Source: Verrucomicrobiota bacterium
Lineage (GTDB): Bacteria > Verrucomicrobiota > Verrucomicrobiia > Limisphaerales > JAHEOI01
Assembly: GCA_018610125.1 (NCBI GenBank)
Contig: JAHEOI010000162.1
Coordinates: 1 to 6,438 of the forward strand
Direction of reading: 5' to 3'
DNA: 6,438 nucleotides
Below are positions 1-6,135 of this stretch, piece after piece. Position 1 is the stretch's first letter. The number at the start of each line of letters is the position of its first letter. A program made the position numbers and the translations under genes. The notes beneath the pieces were generated by a model. That model saw only the letters and a list, made by a program, of their open reading frames with translations. It had not been told where the DNA came from and ran no database searches.

Positions 1-167
1 GCCTTCCACTGCCCGTCGACGGCACGCTGCGCCGAGCCGCTCATGTTTCTCACGACGGCCTTCCCCTGTTTGGGCTGCGCATACGCGGTCGTCGTCATCG
101 CAAATACCATGGAGAATGCGGCCCCCACCGCCAGCCATCGTCCCATCAGCTTCGTAAATTGTCTCAT
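1..167 (-). CDS. Exported protein, N-terminus only (possibly FecR-like domain)
   Basis: The gene runs off the left edge, so only the first 55 codons are visible. The protein starts MRQFTKLMGRW and continues with a hydrophobic stretch (about residues 10-28). It then has a Sec-type cleavage context around TAYAQ (about residues 27-31), so it should be exported. The first mature residues, roughly PKQGKAVVRNMSGSAQ followed by RAVDGQW, resemble the opening beta-strands of FecR-type periplasmic domains, which often begin with a V-x-x-x-x-G-S-A-like strand followed by a short 'DG.W' turn. That assignment is inference from about 25 residues and is weak. The start is well supported: AGGAG sits 7 bases upstream of the ATG, and the ATG five bases further upstream hits a stop after two codons. 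It lies downstream of the O-antigen-ligase-like gene on the same strand, 119 bp away, with a possible promoter of its own in the gap. Confidence 0.7.
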   Translation of the reverse strand, partial: MRQFTKLMGRWLAVGAAFSMVFAMTTTAYAQPKQGKAVVRNMSGSAQRAVDGQWK

Positions 168-174
168 ATCATAG

Positions 175-179
175 CTCCT
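175..179 (-). promoter_or_regulatory. Shine-Dalgarno site of the left-edge gene
   Basis: AGGAG on the minus strand lies 7 bases before the ATG at 167-165. It is the clearest ribosome binding site in the window and decides between that ATG and the out-of-frame ATG at 172-170, which is followed by ATA TGA. Confidence 0.65.
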
Positions 180-216
180 ATTTTCTAATTTCATCACCAG
201 TCGCAAGCGCGGCTCT

Positions 217-246
217 ATGTTGAGACGTCGCCTACCCACCTGTCAA
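217..246 (-). promoter_or_regulatory. Candidate promoter for the left-edge exported protein
   Basis: A perfect TTGACA (minus strand, 246-241) is followed after 17-18 bases by TCAACA/CAACAT, which matches TATAAT at only three positions. The -35 box is convincing and the -10 is poor, so this is a tentative call. It lies after the stop of the upstream ligase gene and about 50 bases before the start of the exported protein, a sensible place for an independent promoter. Confidence 0.3.
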
Positions 247-294
247 TGCTAAAAGTTCCCCCTTCGGATAAAATTTCCACCCCCTGTCATTGCT
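234..294. repeat. Pair of imperfect 17-bp direct repeats
   Basis: The segments 234-250 and 278-294 match at 13 of 17 positions. Both contain CCTGTCAWTGCT on the plus strand (AGCAWTGACAGG on the minus strand). Their starts are 44 bp apart, close to four helical turns. The first copy contains the TTGACA of the candidate promoter. The second overlaps the last codons and stop of the ligase gene. This may be a paired operator or chance. Confidence 0.3.
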
Positions 295-2182
295 TTTCCG
301 CCAAGTGATTCCTCACCCGTCGCAGGTAAGTCTTGGCGACCGGATTGTCACGCGGCTTCAACGAGCGAGAGCGCTCCAGATAAGGTTTTGCCTTCGCGTA
401 GCGTTCCATCTGGACGTAGTGCCAACCGACATAGGCCATTGTGAAATAGCCGTTTGGGTCGAGCTCCAATGCTCGGTCAAAGTGGGAATCCGCCTTTTCG
501 TGGTCTCCCAGCCAATCCCAGCACATCCCCAACCGAACCTCGGCACGATAATGGTAAGGGTTAATGGCCGTCGCCCGCTCAAACCATTGGATTGCCTTGC
601 GAGCCCACTTTTCATAATCGAAATCGCCTTGCCAGCTTTTGGCCCGAAATCGCTCACCCAACGAGTATGCCGTCTCAGCATTGTTCGGCTCCATCTCAAA
701 GGCATCTCGGAGCGCCTTGATTCCCTTCTCCGATCCCGGCTTTGCCATGGCAGCCCGCTTGAAGGCAGCTTGTTCTCGAAGGCGTCGGACACTCTCAATT
801 CCCAGATAAAGGATCCCAGCCAGCAGCACCAGGGTCGCCGCAATTTTTCCGAGCAGCCTCAAACGAACCCAATAGCGATCGGAGATATGGCGCCAATGGG
901 TTGAAAGCAGCCCGATCAAGGTAACGGCAACGATCGCGTTGGCGGGAATATGCATGTTGAAATCGACCCAGGAATGCAACAGAATCGCCAGCATCCCGAT
1001 GCCCGCTCCCAGGACAAAGGCGGAACGGTTACTCCGCTTTGCTCCAAAGTCATCCGAGGATCGACGCACCTGCCTCCAGCTTCGAAAAAAACCCCAAGCA
1101 ACCAAGCCCAACGCAAGCAGCACTCCCCCCAGCCCGAGCACCCCAAAATCAGCCAAGGTATTCAAATAGTCATTGTGAGCCCGGTCCGGCATCGCCTGAA
1201 TCGATTCGGGACGATACTGTGGGAAGCGCTCATTGAAATGGGCCGGTCCTACACCGAGCCAAGGATGGTCCCGCCACATCTCCCAAGCGGACTGCCACAG
1301 GTCGAACCTTGGATTATCGACGCGCCCGGAGACGACAATCTGGTCAAATCGTTCCTGACTAAGGCGGGTATTTCCAAGGAACCAAACTCCGCCGGCGATA
1401 AGGACAATAAGGGCAGCCGCGGCAGGAATCCGATATCCCGGTCGAGAAAGCAGAAAGACAAGCAGCACACCGAGAGCCAGACCGGTCGCAATCCATCCCC
1501 CACGGGACACCGTGACGGCGATGCCTGCCAAAATCACCCCGCAAGCATACACCAAAACAATCCGCCAGACATGACCGAGCCGCCCCCCGAGGACAAACGC
1601 AAGGCCGATCGGCAAAACCATTTCCAAAAATCCCGCAAGATGATTCGGGCAGATGTACGTCCCCGATCCCCTCCCGGCATATTGCTCCGGCCTCGGCATG
1701 CCCCAAACTTGATTCGACCCCGTAAGGAACTGCAGGCCTGCATAAACCGCCAAGACAAGCGCCATCGTCACCAGGACGTAGCTGATCGCTTGAATCGACT
1801 CCTGCCGGAAAAAATTGTTGACGATGACAAAGAAAAGGAAGGCATAGACGAGGACCTTGATCCACTCCATACGGGCGATGTACTCGATATCGGCCAGCCA
1901 ATACGCGATCCCGGCATATAGCGTAAATGCGATCACCACCCAACAGGTCGGAACCCACAAGAGGCGCGGCTTCGGCTTAATCCATATCCGAGCCCCCCAA
2001 GCGATCAGAATGAGGACCGTCAAGAGCTGGACCATGACGAATTGACTTTGCAGCACCGCCCCCATGGCCAGGGGAGCCACGATCAAAACCGCCAAGAGAA
2101 GCCCTAAGATCCCCCTTCCAAGCCAAATGTCTAGTTCTTCCCGATCCATGAATCCTCGTGTCGAAACGTGCCCATTTATCAT
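287..2182 (-). CDS. O-antigen ligase/polymerase-superfamily membrane protein with C-terminal TPR domain
   Basis: The 631-residue protein is predicted to join or polymerise lipid-linked glycans on the periplasmic face of the inner membrane (WaaL/Wzy/PglL superfamily). Its exact acceptor cannot be read from sequence. About a dozen hydrophobic helices span residues 24-462. Family signatures seen are RGSGTYICPNHLAGFLEM (171-188), SRGGWIA (226-232), and a long periplasmic loop (about 271-345) holding GVGPAHFNERFPQYRP and then AHNDYLNTLADFGVLG. H335 in AHND sits where WaaL proteins carry their essential loop histidine. HSWVDFNMHIPANA (403-416) is a further signature of the TPR-bearing group. After the last helix (about 442-462), residues 470-631 form three to four TPR-like repeats (for example 545-577 and 579-612). 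The start at 2182 has AGGA five bases upstream. ATG at 2149 (MDREELDIW) is an alternative with GAGG close before it. The gene is divergent from the next one. No terminator is obvious after it. Confidence 0.9.
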   Translation of the reverse strand: MINGHVSTRGFMDREELDIWLGRGILGLLLAVLIVAPLAMGAVLQSQFVMVQLLTVLILIAWGARIWIKPKPRLLWVPTCWVVIAFTLYAGIAYWLADIEYIARMEWIKVLVYAFLFFVIVNNFFRQESIQAISYVLVTMALVLAVYAGLQFLTGSNQVWGMPRPEQYAGRGSGTYICPNHLAGFLEMVLPIGLAFVLGGRLGHVWRIVLVYACGVILAGIAVTVSRGGWIATGLALGVLLVFLLSRPGYRIPAAAALIVLIAGGVWFLGNTRLSQERFDQIVVSGRVDNPRFDLWQSAWEMWRDHPWLGVGPAHFNERFPQYRPESIQAMPDRAHNDYLNTLADFGVLGLGGVLLALGLVAWGFFRSWRQVRRSSDDFGAKRSNRSAFVLGAGIGMLAILLHSWVDFNMHIPANAIVAVTLIGLLSTHWRHISDRYWVRLRLLGKIAATLVLLAGILYLGIESVRRLREQAAFKRAAMAKPGSEKGIKALRDAFEMEPNNAETAYSLGERFRAKSWQGDFDYEKWARKAIQWFERATAINPYHYRAEVRLGMCWDWLGDHEKADSHFDRALELDPNGYFTMAYVGWHYVQMERYAKAKPYLERSRSLKPRDNPVAKTYLRRVRNHLAEKQ

Positions 2183-2202
2183 CCCGATCCTATGGTCGCA
2201 AT

Positions 2203-2232
2203 AGCAAAAAGAACAAATGCGCTCTTTTTGCT
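2203..2232. repeat. Perfect 10-bp inverted repeat in divergent spacer
   Basis: AGCAAAAAGA (2203-2212) and TCTTTTTGCT (2223-2232) are exact reverse complements separated by 10 bases, so the arm centres are 20 bp apart, about two helical turns. It lies between two divergently transcribed genes (starts at 2182 and 2271), where it could not end either transcript. Possible roles are a dimeric regulator's operator shared by both promoters or a hairpin in the 5' leader of the minus-strand mRNA. The symmetry is directly visible; any function is inferred. Confidence 0.55.
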
Positions 2233-2261
2233 TTGACGAAGCGGGCCGAACAGACTAAAAA
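2233..2261 (+). promoter_or_regulatory. Weak candidate promoter for the Ser/Gly-rich protein
   Basis: TTGACG (2233-2238, five of six -35 positions) is followed after exactly 17 bases by TAAAAA (2256-2261, four of six -10 positions). If used, transcription would begin only about 3 bases before the ATG at 2271. The mRNA would then be almost leaderless and would lose the GAGGGGAG purine run that otherwise serves as ribosome binding site. That conflict keeps the call weak. The right arm of the inverted repeat abuts the -35 box. Confidence 0.25.
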
Positions 2262-2270
2262 TGAGGGGAG

Positions 2271-3446
2271 ATGGGCTTGCGGAATTTGAAAACATCCGGG
2301 ATTTATTTGTTGGGCTTGGCCGGTACTGTCGGCCTCATAACAATAGTGTCGATGGCAAAGATGGCGAATGCGGGGGAGCCGATTCGCTTTTCACGCCCAT
2401 CTGAGGATCTTGGCCTTACGACCCCCCAAGAGGAGCAGGAAAAGAAGCGCTCTCAAAAGCCTAAAGGCTATTTCGGCGACAAAGGAACACCGTCCCCCGG
2501 TCCCGCAATCTCGGTCCCAACGCCCTCGGGCCAAAGCTCCGGTGCCTCCTCCCGACAAATCCTCGAGAAACTGAGGCAGCGCCGCGAAAACTGGCTTTTC
2601 TTTATGGGGGAAGAAGAGGGAAGTAGTGACTCGCCGGAGTCGGTCTTCCAGAATGAAGCGCAACGATGGATCGGGATGGGACGTGCTTCCGACGAGGACA
2701 TGCAATACTATTTCGAAGGGAGCGGTTTTGATCAAGGGGCGCGAGGAAAAACCAATCGGACAGCAAGCGCTCGCGAGGATGACGATAGAGGCGGCTTTGG
2801 CAGCGATTCAGATCAGGTTTCAGGAAACCGAGAGTCAATGACTTGGAATCGTTTCTTCAATCAACGCCGGCAAGGCGAAAGCGGCTTCGGTCAAAGCGCA
2901 TCCGGCCAGGGATTTGGCAGCCAACCTTCAGACCCATGGCTGCCGCTGGATGATTCGGGCGCCGCCACCTCTACTTTGCCCCCTCCCCGTTCTTCCTTCG
3001 GAGGGATCGGCCTTTCCAATGGGCGGTTGAATTCGGGCGATGAGGCCGATTCGCGCTTTCAAGGGATGTTGGGGAACAACAGGGGTGGCAGCTCGATGTT
3101 CCAGCATGAAGATCCGATTGCCTCGATGCTTGGATCCGAAACTCAGGCAGGCAGCTCTCTCTTTGGACAAAGCGGGAGTCAGAGTGGCTCCGGCAGCGGG
3201 AGCCAGGCGCTCTCCTCCTCATCCTCATCATCCTCGGCATCGATAGGCTCGCCCTTACGGACTTCCCCGCAACCCTCCAGCACGGGAGGCATCAATGGCG
3301 GTTTGCTTGGACAAAGCAGCCAGTCGTCGGGCAGTCCGAATATCGGGTCCTCTCCCGGCCGAAGCTTGAATTCCAGACGAAGCCCACAGGGGAGCAGCTT
3401 CTCCGCACCCACGGTGCTTGACGTTCCTCGACGCGGTGGCTTTTAG
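2271..3446 (+). CDS. Exported low-complexity Ser/Gly/Gln-rich protein, function unknown
   Basis: I do not recognise this 391-residue protein. The N-terminus (RNLKTSG, then a hydrophobic core at about 11-28) ends at ANA-GE (33-36), a plausible signal-peptidase I site, so export is likely. Residues 36-90 are charged and Pro-rich. Residues 93-150 are the only part likely to fold, with Arg/Glu-rich helix-forming sequence (ILEKLRQRRENWLFFMGEEE) then FQNEAQRWIGMG. From about residue 155 to the end the chain is Ser/Gly/Gln/Asn-rich and probably disordered. It has a run of eight serines (315-322), six scattered FG dipeptides (68, 176, 206, 215, 243, 298), and recurring FGQS/LGQS units at 206, 298 and 346. 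It ends in a basic tail, VLDVPRRGGF. A purine run, GAGGGGAG, ends directly before the ATG, and this start is needed for the signal peptide. The gene is divergent from the ligase and convergent with moeA. A structural or matrix role is a guess from composition. Confidence 0.75.
   Translation: MGLRNLKTSGIYLLGLAGTVGLITIVSMAKMANAGEPIRFSRPSEDLGLTTPQEEQEKKRSQKPKGYFGDKGTPSPGPAISVPTPSGQSSGASSRQILEKLRQRRENWLFFMGEEEGSSDSPESVFQNEAQRWIGMGRASDEDMQYYFEGSGFDQGARGKTNRTASAREDDDRGGFGSDSDQVSGNRESMTWNRFFNQRRQGESGFGQSASGQGFGSQPSDPWLPLDDSGAATSTLPPPRSSFGGIGLSNGRLNSGDEADSRFQGMLGNNRGGSSMFQHEDPIASMLGSETQAGSSLFGQSGSQSGSGSGSQALSSSSSSSSASIGSPLRTSPQPSSTGGINGGLLGQSSQSSGSPNIGSSPGRSLNSRRSPQGSSFSAPTVLDVPRRGGF
3213..3236 (+). 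repeat. (TCN)8 tract encoding eight serines
   Basis: Eight consecutive serine codons, all TCC, TCA or TCG, code for residues 315-322 of the Ser/Gly-rich protein. The unit is a trinucleotide, so length changes by slippage would keep the frame and only alter linker length. The mix of third bases argues that the tract is not freshly expanded. Confidence 0.6.
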
Positions 3447-3479
3447 CCCCATCGGATTTCCACGGATAACCGCGACGAA

Positions 3480-4730
3480 TTACGACCACTCCCAACGCAG
3501 GACGCTGACCGTTTCATTGGCATTCAAGGTGCTGCCGGGAGCGACATCGAGCAAGCCGTTGGCTTCGGCCAAGGCACCGAGGTGGTGCGATCCCTGACCC
3601 CCTGCCAAACTGATGTTGCCCGTCTTGTCGACCCGCACCCGCATGAAGTGGCGTCTCGCTCCGGGATTGCTTACAGGCTCGGTCAGCTTCCCCGGATGAC
3701 TCGGTAGCTCAAGCGAGTCAACACCTTGAAGGGACAAAATTCCGGGCCGGACCAACAAAAGGAAGGTTACAAACGCCGATACCGGATTTCCAGGTAGGCC
3801 AAACAGGAAGCCTCCATTGAGCTTCCCCCACACAAACGGTTTTCCCGGCTTGATGGCCACCTTCCAAAAATCGACCTCGCCCCCCAACGCTTGGAAAGCC
3901 CCTTTCACCCAATCAAAGGCACCCACCGAGACACCCCCCGAGGTAAGCACCACATCATTCTCGGCAAATGCCAGCTCAAGGCGTTGACGTATCGCTTCGA
4001 AATCGTCGTGCACGATCGGATAAACAACCGGCGTGGCGCCAAGTTGACGCAGGAATCCGGCCAAGCTGTAGCGATGACTCTCGTAAATCTGCGACGATTG
4101 TAAAGGCTCCCCCGGCTCCCGAAGCTCACTTCCCGTCGCCACAAGCCCTACTTTCACAGGGCGAGCGACGGAGACTTTCTCGATCCCCATCGCGGAAAGC
4201 AGTCCCATTCGCCCCGGTGACAACCGCTTCCCACTCGTCACCAGCAGATCGCCCGCTTTGACATCCTCACCGACAAGCCTGACAAACTCCCATGCCGCAA
4301 CCGGCTCGGAAACGAGAATCCGACTTCTAGAGCTTTCGTCCTGCGACGCAACGACCACATCCTCCTGCATCACCACCGCGTCCGCCCCTTCCGGAATCGG
4401 CGACCCGGTAAACACACGAGCGCATTGCCCCTCGCCCAGAGGACCTGTGGATGCCTGACCGGCAGCCGTCTCCCCGACAACCTCAAGCGAAACGGGGTTA
4501 TCCCCACATGCCGCCTTTAAGTCAGCCGATCGAACGGCATAGCCATCCATGGCCGAATTGTCAAAGCGAGGCAGGTTCAATGGGGCGCTCACCGCTTCAC
4601 GCACGATACCGCCGGCCGCTTCAGTCAGATCAATGCGAATCGGCTCAACCGGGCTGATCGCCCCGGTAATCCGCGCCTGCGCCTCTTCCAATGAAAGCAT
4701 TTGATTCGTTTCCACTTTATTCGACATCAC
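3480..4730 (-). CDS. moeA: Molybdopterin molybdenumtransferase MoeA
   Basis: MoeA inserts molybdate into adenylylated molybdopterin in the cytoplasm, the last common step of molybdenum cofactor synthesis. Length (416 residues) fits the family (E. coli about 411). Signatures in order: PRFDNSAMDGYAVR (54-67), GETAAGQ (86-92), RVFTGSPIPEGADAVVMQED (105-124), ATGSEL (198-203) with the family's acidic residue, SGGVSVGAFDWVK (264-276) with D273, KVAIKPGKPFVWG (290-302) and FGLPGNPVSAF (310-320) with the paired prolines. Domain IV follows at about 340-416. A small oddity is QIYESHRY (214-221), where many homologues have an Asn in place of H219. The frame opens with GTG (4730) directly followed by ATG (4727-4725). 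I favour the ATG, because the stop codon of a tiny leader ORF overlaps it. M11 is a third option. The gene converges on its downstream neighbour and is divergent from leuB. No other molybdenum cofactor gene is in view. Confidence 0.96.
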   Translation of the reverse strand: MMSNKVETNQMLSLEEAQARITGAISPVEPIRIDLTEAAGGIVREAVSAPLNLPRFDNSAMDGYAVRSADLKAACGDNPVSLEVVGETAAGQASTGPLGEGQCARVFTGSPIPEGADAVVMQEDVVVASQDESSRSRILVSEPVAAWEFVRLVGEDVKAGDLLVTSGKRLSPGRMGLLSAMGIEKVSVARPVKVGLVATGSELREPGEPLQSSQIYESHRYSLAGFLRQLGATPVVYPIVHDDFEAIRQRLELAFAENDVVLTSGGVSVGAFDWVKGAFQALGGEVDFWKVAIKPGKPFVWGKLNGGFLFGLPGNPVSAFVTFLLLVRPGILSLQGVDSLELPSHPGKLTEPVSNPGARRHFMRVRVDKTGNISLAGGQGSHHLGALAEANGLLDVAPGSTLNANETVSVLRWEWS

Positions 4731-4741
4731 CTATTTGGCAT
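4727..4741 (-). CDS. Possible four-codon leader ORF (MPNR) coupled to moeA
   Basis: On the minus strand GGAG, a 5-base spacer and ATG (4741-4739) open a frame of four codons, Met-Pro-Asn-Arg. Its TGA overlaps the moeA ATG as TGATG. The GGAG is better placed for this mini-ORF than for moeA, whose own ATG has only AGGTG immediately before it. Terminating ribosomes could restart on moeA. This is inference; a frame this short arises easily by chance. Confidence 0.25.
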   Translation of the reverse strand: MPNR

Positions 4742-4819
4742 GGTAGCTCCGTCAAAACGAAAAGCGGGTCACAACCACAATCAGCAAACCCGATCCAAAA
4801 AAGAAACTAACGAAGATTC

Positions 4820-5884
4820 ATGAAACGCTACAACATCGCAGTCATCGGTGGAGACGGAACCGGCCCCGAGGTCGTCCAGGAAGCTTTGAAGGTGCTCGAC
4901 ACCGCCGCCAAGAAGTTTGACTTCCAACTCGACTACACCCACTACGACTTGGGAGGTGACCGATATCTTCGCACCCATGAGCCACTGCCCGATAGCGTTT
5001 TCAATGAGCTTCGCCAGTTCCCGGCCATCCTTCTCGGGGCAATCGGCCACCCCGATGTCAAGCCGGGCGTGCTCGAAAAAGGCATTCTGCTTCGCTTGCG
5101 GTTCGAGCTCGAGCAATATATCAACCTCCGCCCGGTCAAACTGTTCGATGAGCGCTTCTGCCCGCTCAAGGATAAAAAGCCGGAAGACATCGATTTCGTG
5201 GTCGTACGGGAGAATAACGAAGGATTGTACACCGGTTCCGGCGGCTTCGTTTTTCGGGGTACCCCCCATGAAATCGCTGTCCAAGAAAGTATTAATACCC
5301 GACGAGGTGTCGATCGTTGCCTCCGCTATGCGTTTGATCTGACCCGACAGCGCAATCAAGGCAAGAGGCTGACGCTTTGCGGCAAGACCAATGTGCTGAC
5401 CTATGCCTTCGATCTCTGGGAGCGGGCATTCAACGAAATCGGCCAAAATGATTATCCGGATGTCGAGCGAGACTACGCGCATGTCGATGCCACAACGATG
5501 TGGTTCCTCAAGAATCCGGAGTGGTTCGACGTTATCGTCACCGATAACATGTTTGGGGATATCATTACCGATCTCGGTGCTATGATCCAAGGCGGCATGG
5601 GAATTGCTGCCGGCGGCAACATCAATCCGCAAGGGACCAGCATGTTTGAGCCGATCGGTGGAAGCGCCCCACGCTATACCGGCCAAGGCGTGATCAATCC
5701 GCTCGCCGGCATCTACGCCGGCAAGATGATGCTCGATCACCTCGGCGAGATCGATGCTGCCAAAGCGATCGAAGATCAAATCATTCGCGTTACCCGGGAA
5801 AAAATCAAAGACCTCGGCGCCAAACGGATGGGCTACTCGACAAGCGAAATCGGCGACCTCGTCGCCAATGGGATTGCCGCGTAA
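4820..5884 (+). CDS. leuB: 3-isopropylmalate dehydrogenase
   Basis: LeuB oxidises and decarboxylates 3-isopropylmalate to 2-ketoisocaproate in the cytoplasm, the third dedicated step of leucine synthesis. The 354 residues cover the whole family fold. Seen: the opening AVIGGDGTGPEVV (7-19); substrate arginines in LLRLRFELEQYINLRP (90-105; R94 and R104) and VVVREN (127-132; R130); the catalytic tyrosine in NNEGLYTG (Y137); the lysine in GKTNVL (K189); and metal-binding aspartates in HVDATT (D223) and GDIITD (D247, D251). L90 and L91 fit the hydrophobic pocket for the isopropyl group and argue for isopropylmalate rather than isocitrate. The cofactor loop reads GGSAPRYTGQ (280-289) instead of the usual HGSAPDIAGQ, an unusual point treated in the findings. 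A tartrate or other beta-decarboxylating dehydrogenase cannot be fully excluded. No clear Shine-Dalgarno precedes the ATG. No other leu gene is adjacent, and I see no leucine-rich leader peptide. Confidence 0.92.
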   Translation: MKRYNIAVIGGDGTGPEVVQEALKVLDTAAKKFDFQLDYTHYDLGGDRYLRTHEPLPDSVFNELRQFPAILLGAIGHPDVKPGVLEKGILLRLRFELEQYINLRPVKLFDERFCPLKDKKPEDIDFVVVRENNEGLYTGSGGFVFRGTPHEIAVQESINTRRGVDRCLRYAFDLTRQRNQGKRLTLCGKTNVLTYAFDLWERAFNEIGQNDYPDVERDYAHVDATTMWFLKNPEWFDVIVTDNMFGDIITDLGAMIQGGMGIAAGGNINPQGTSMFEPIGGSAPRYTGQGVINPLAGIYAGKMMLDHLGEIDAAKAIEDQIIRVTREKIKDLGAKRMGYSTSEIGDLVANGIAA

Positions 5885-6135
5885 CCGGTGCGGTCAGTGC
5901 CCACCCGAGCATCCATTTCCTTCCCGGATAGGGGCCCGAATCAATCGACGGCAAACTCGCCGGCCCGAAGCCCCTTGCGCGCCCTAGCTTGCGGAGTGCG
6001 GAGTGGTGACTAGCCCCGTAAAATCACCGGTGAAAGGAAAACCCGAAACGGGCGGCAGGCACTATTTCACGGGGCGAGCTACCGCTTTCTCCGCCGGAAA
6101 GCAATGCCAACGTCAATGCCCAAGACTTCGCTCGC
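5885..6135. other. Spacer after leuB, no convincing gene
   Basis: I see no clear intrinsic terminator with a T-tract. The stretch holds a tandem GCGGAGT duplication (5991-6004) and several short symmetries. These are GCCCCGT (6013-6019) with its exact complement ACGGGGC (6069-6075), the palindrome CACCGGTG (6026-6033), and the tight hairpin CCCG-AAA-CGGG (6042-6052). The frame of the downstream ORF stays open from 6034, so the last 100 bases may be coding if that gene starts upstream of 6136. Confidence 0.4.

Noticed and set aside
950..1921. A 323-residue plus-strand frame opposite the ligase gene
   Set aside because: The product is rich in Pro, Arg, Asp and Lys, as expected from the antisense of hydrophobic membrane helices. 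It overlaps a well-supported gene.
3432..3474. CGCGGT/ACCGCG pairing as a terminator between the converging genes
   Set aside because: The stem is only 6 bp with a loop of about 31 bases and no T-tract on either strand, and one arm lies inside the coding sequence.
4735..4763. TTGGCA as a -35 box for leuB
   Set aside because: It matches five of six positions, but nothing resembling a -10 box lies 16-18 bases downstream.
4781..5779. A 332-residue open frame on the minus strand across leuB
   Set aside because: It lies almost wholly antisense to a clear leuB with all catalytic residues. Long antisense frames are common opposite genes with this codon bias, and the product resembles no family I know.
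5931..5974. GGGGC/GCCCC and GGGCC/GGCCC pairings as the leuB terminator
   Set aside because: The pairings are short, compete with each other, have loops of 25 bases or more and lack a T-run.
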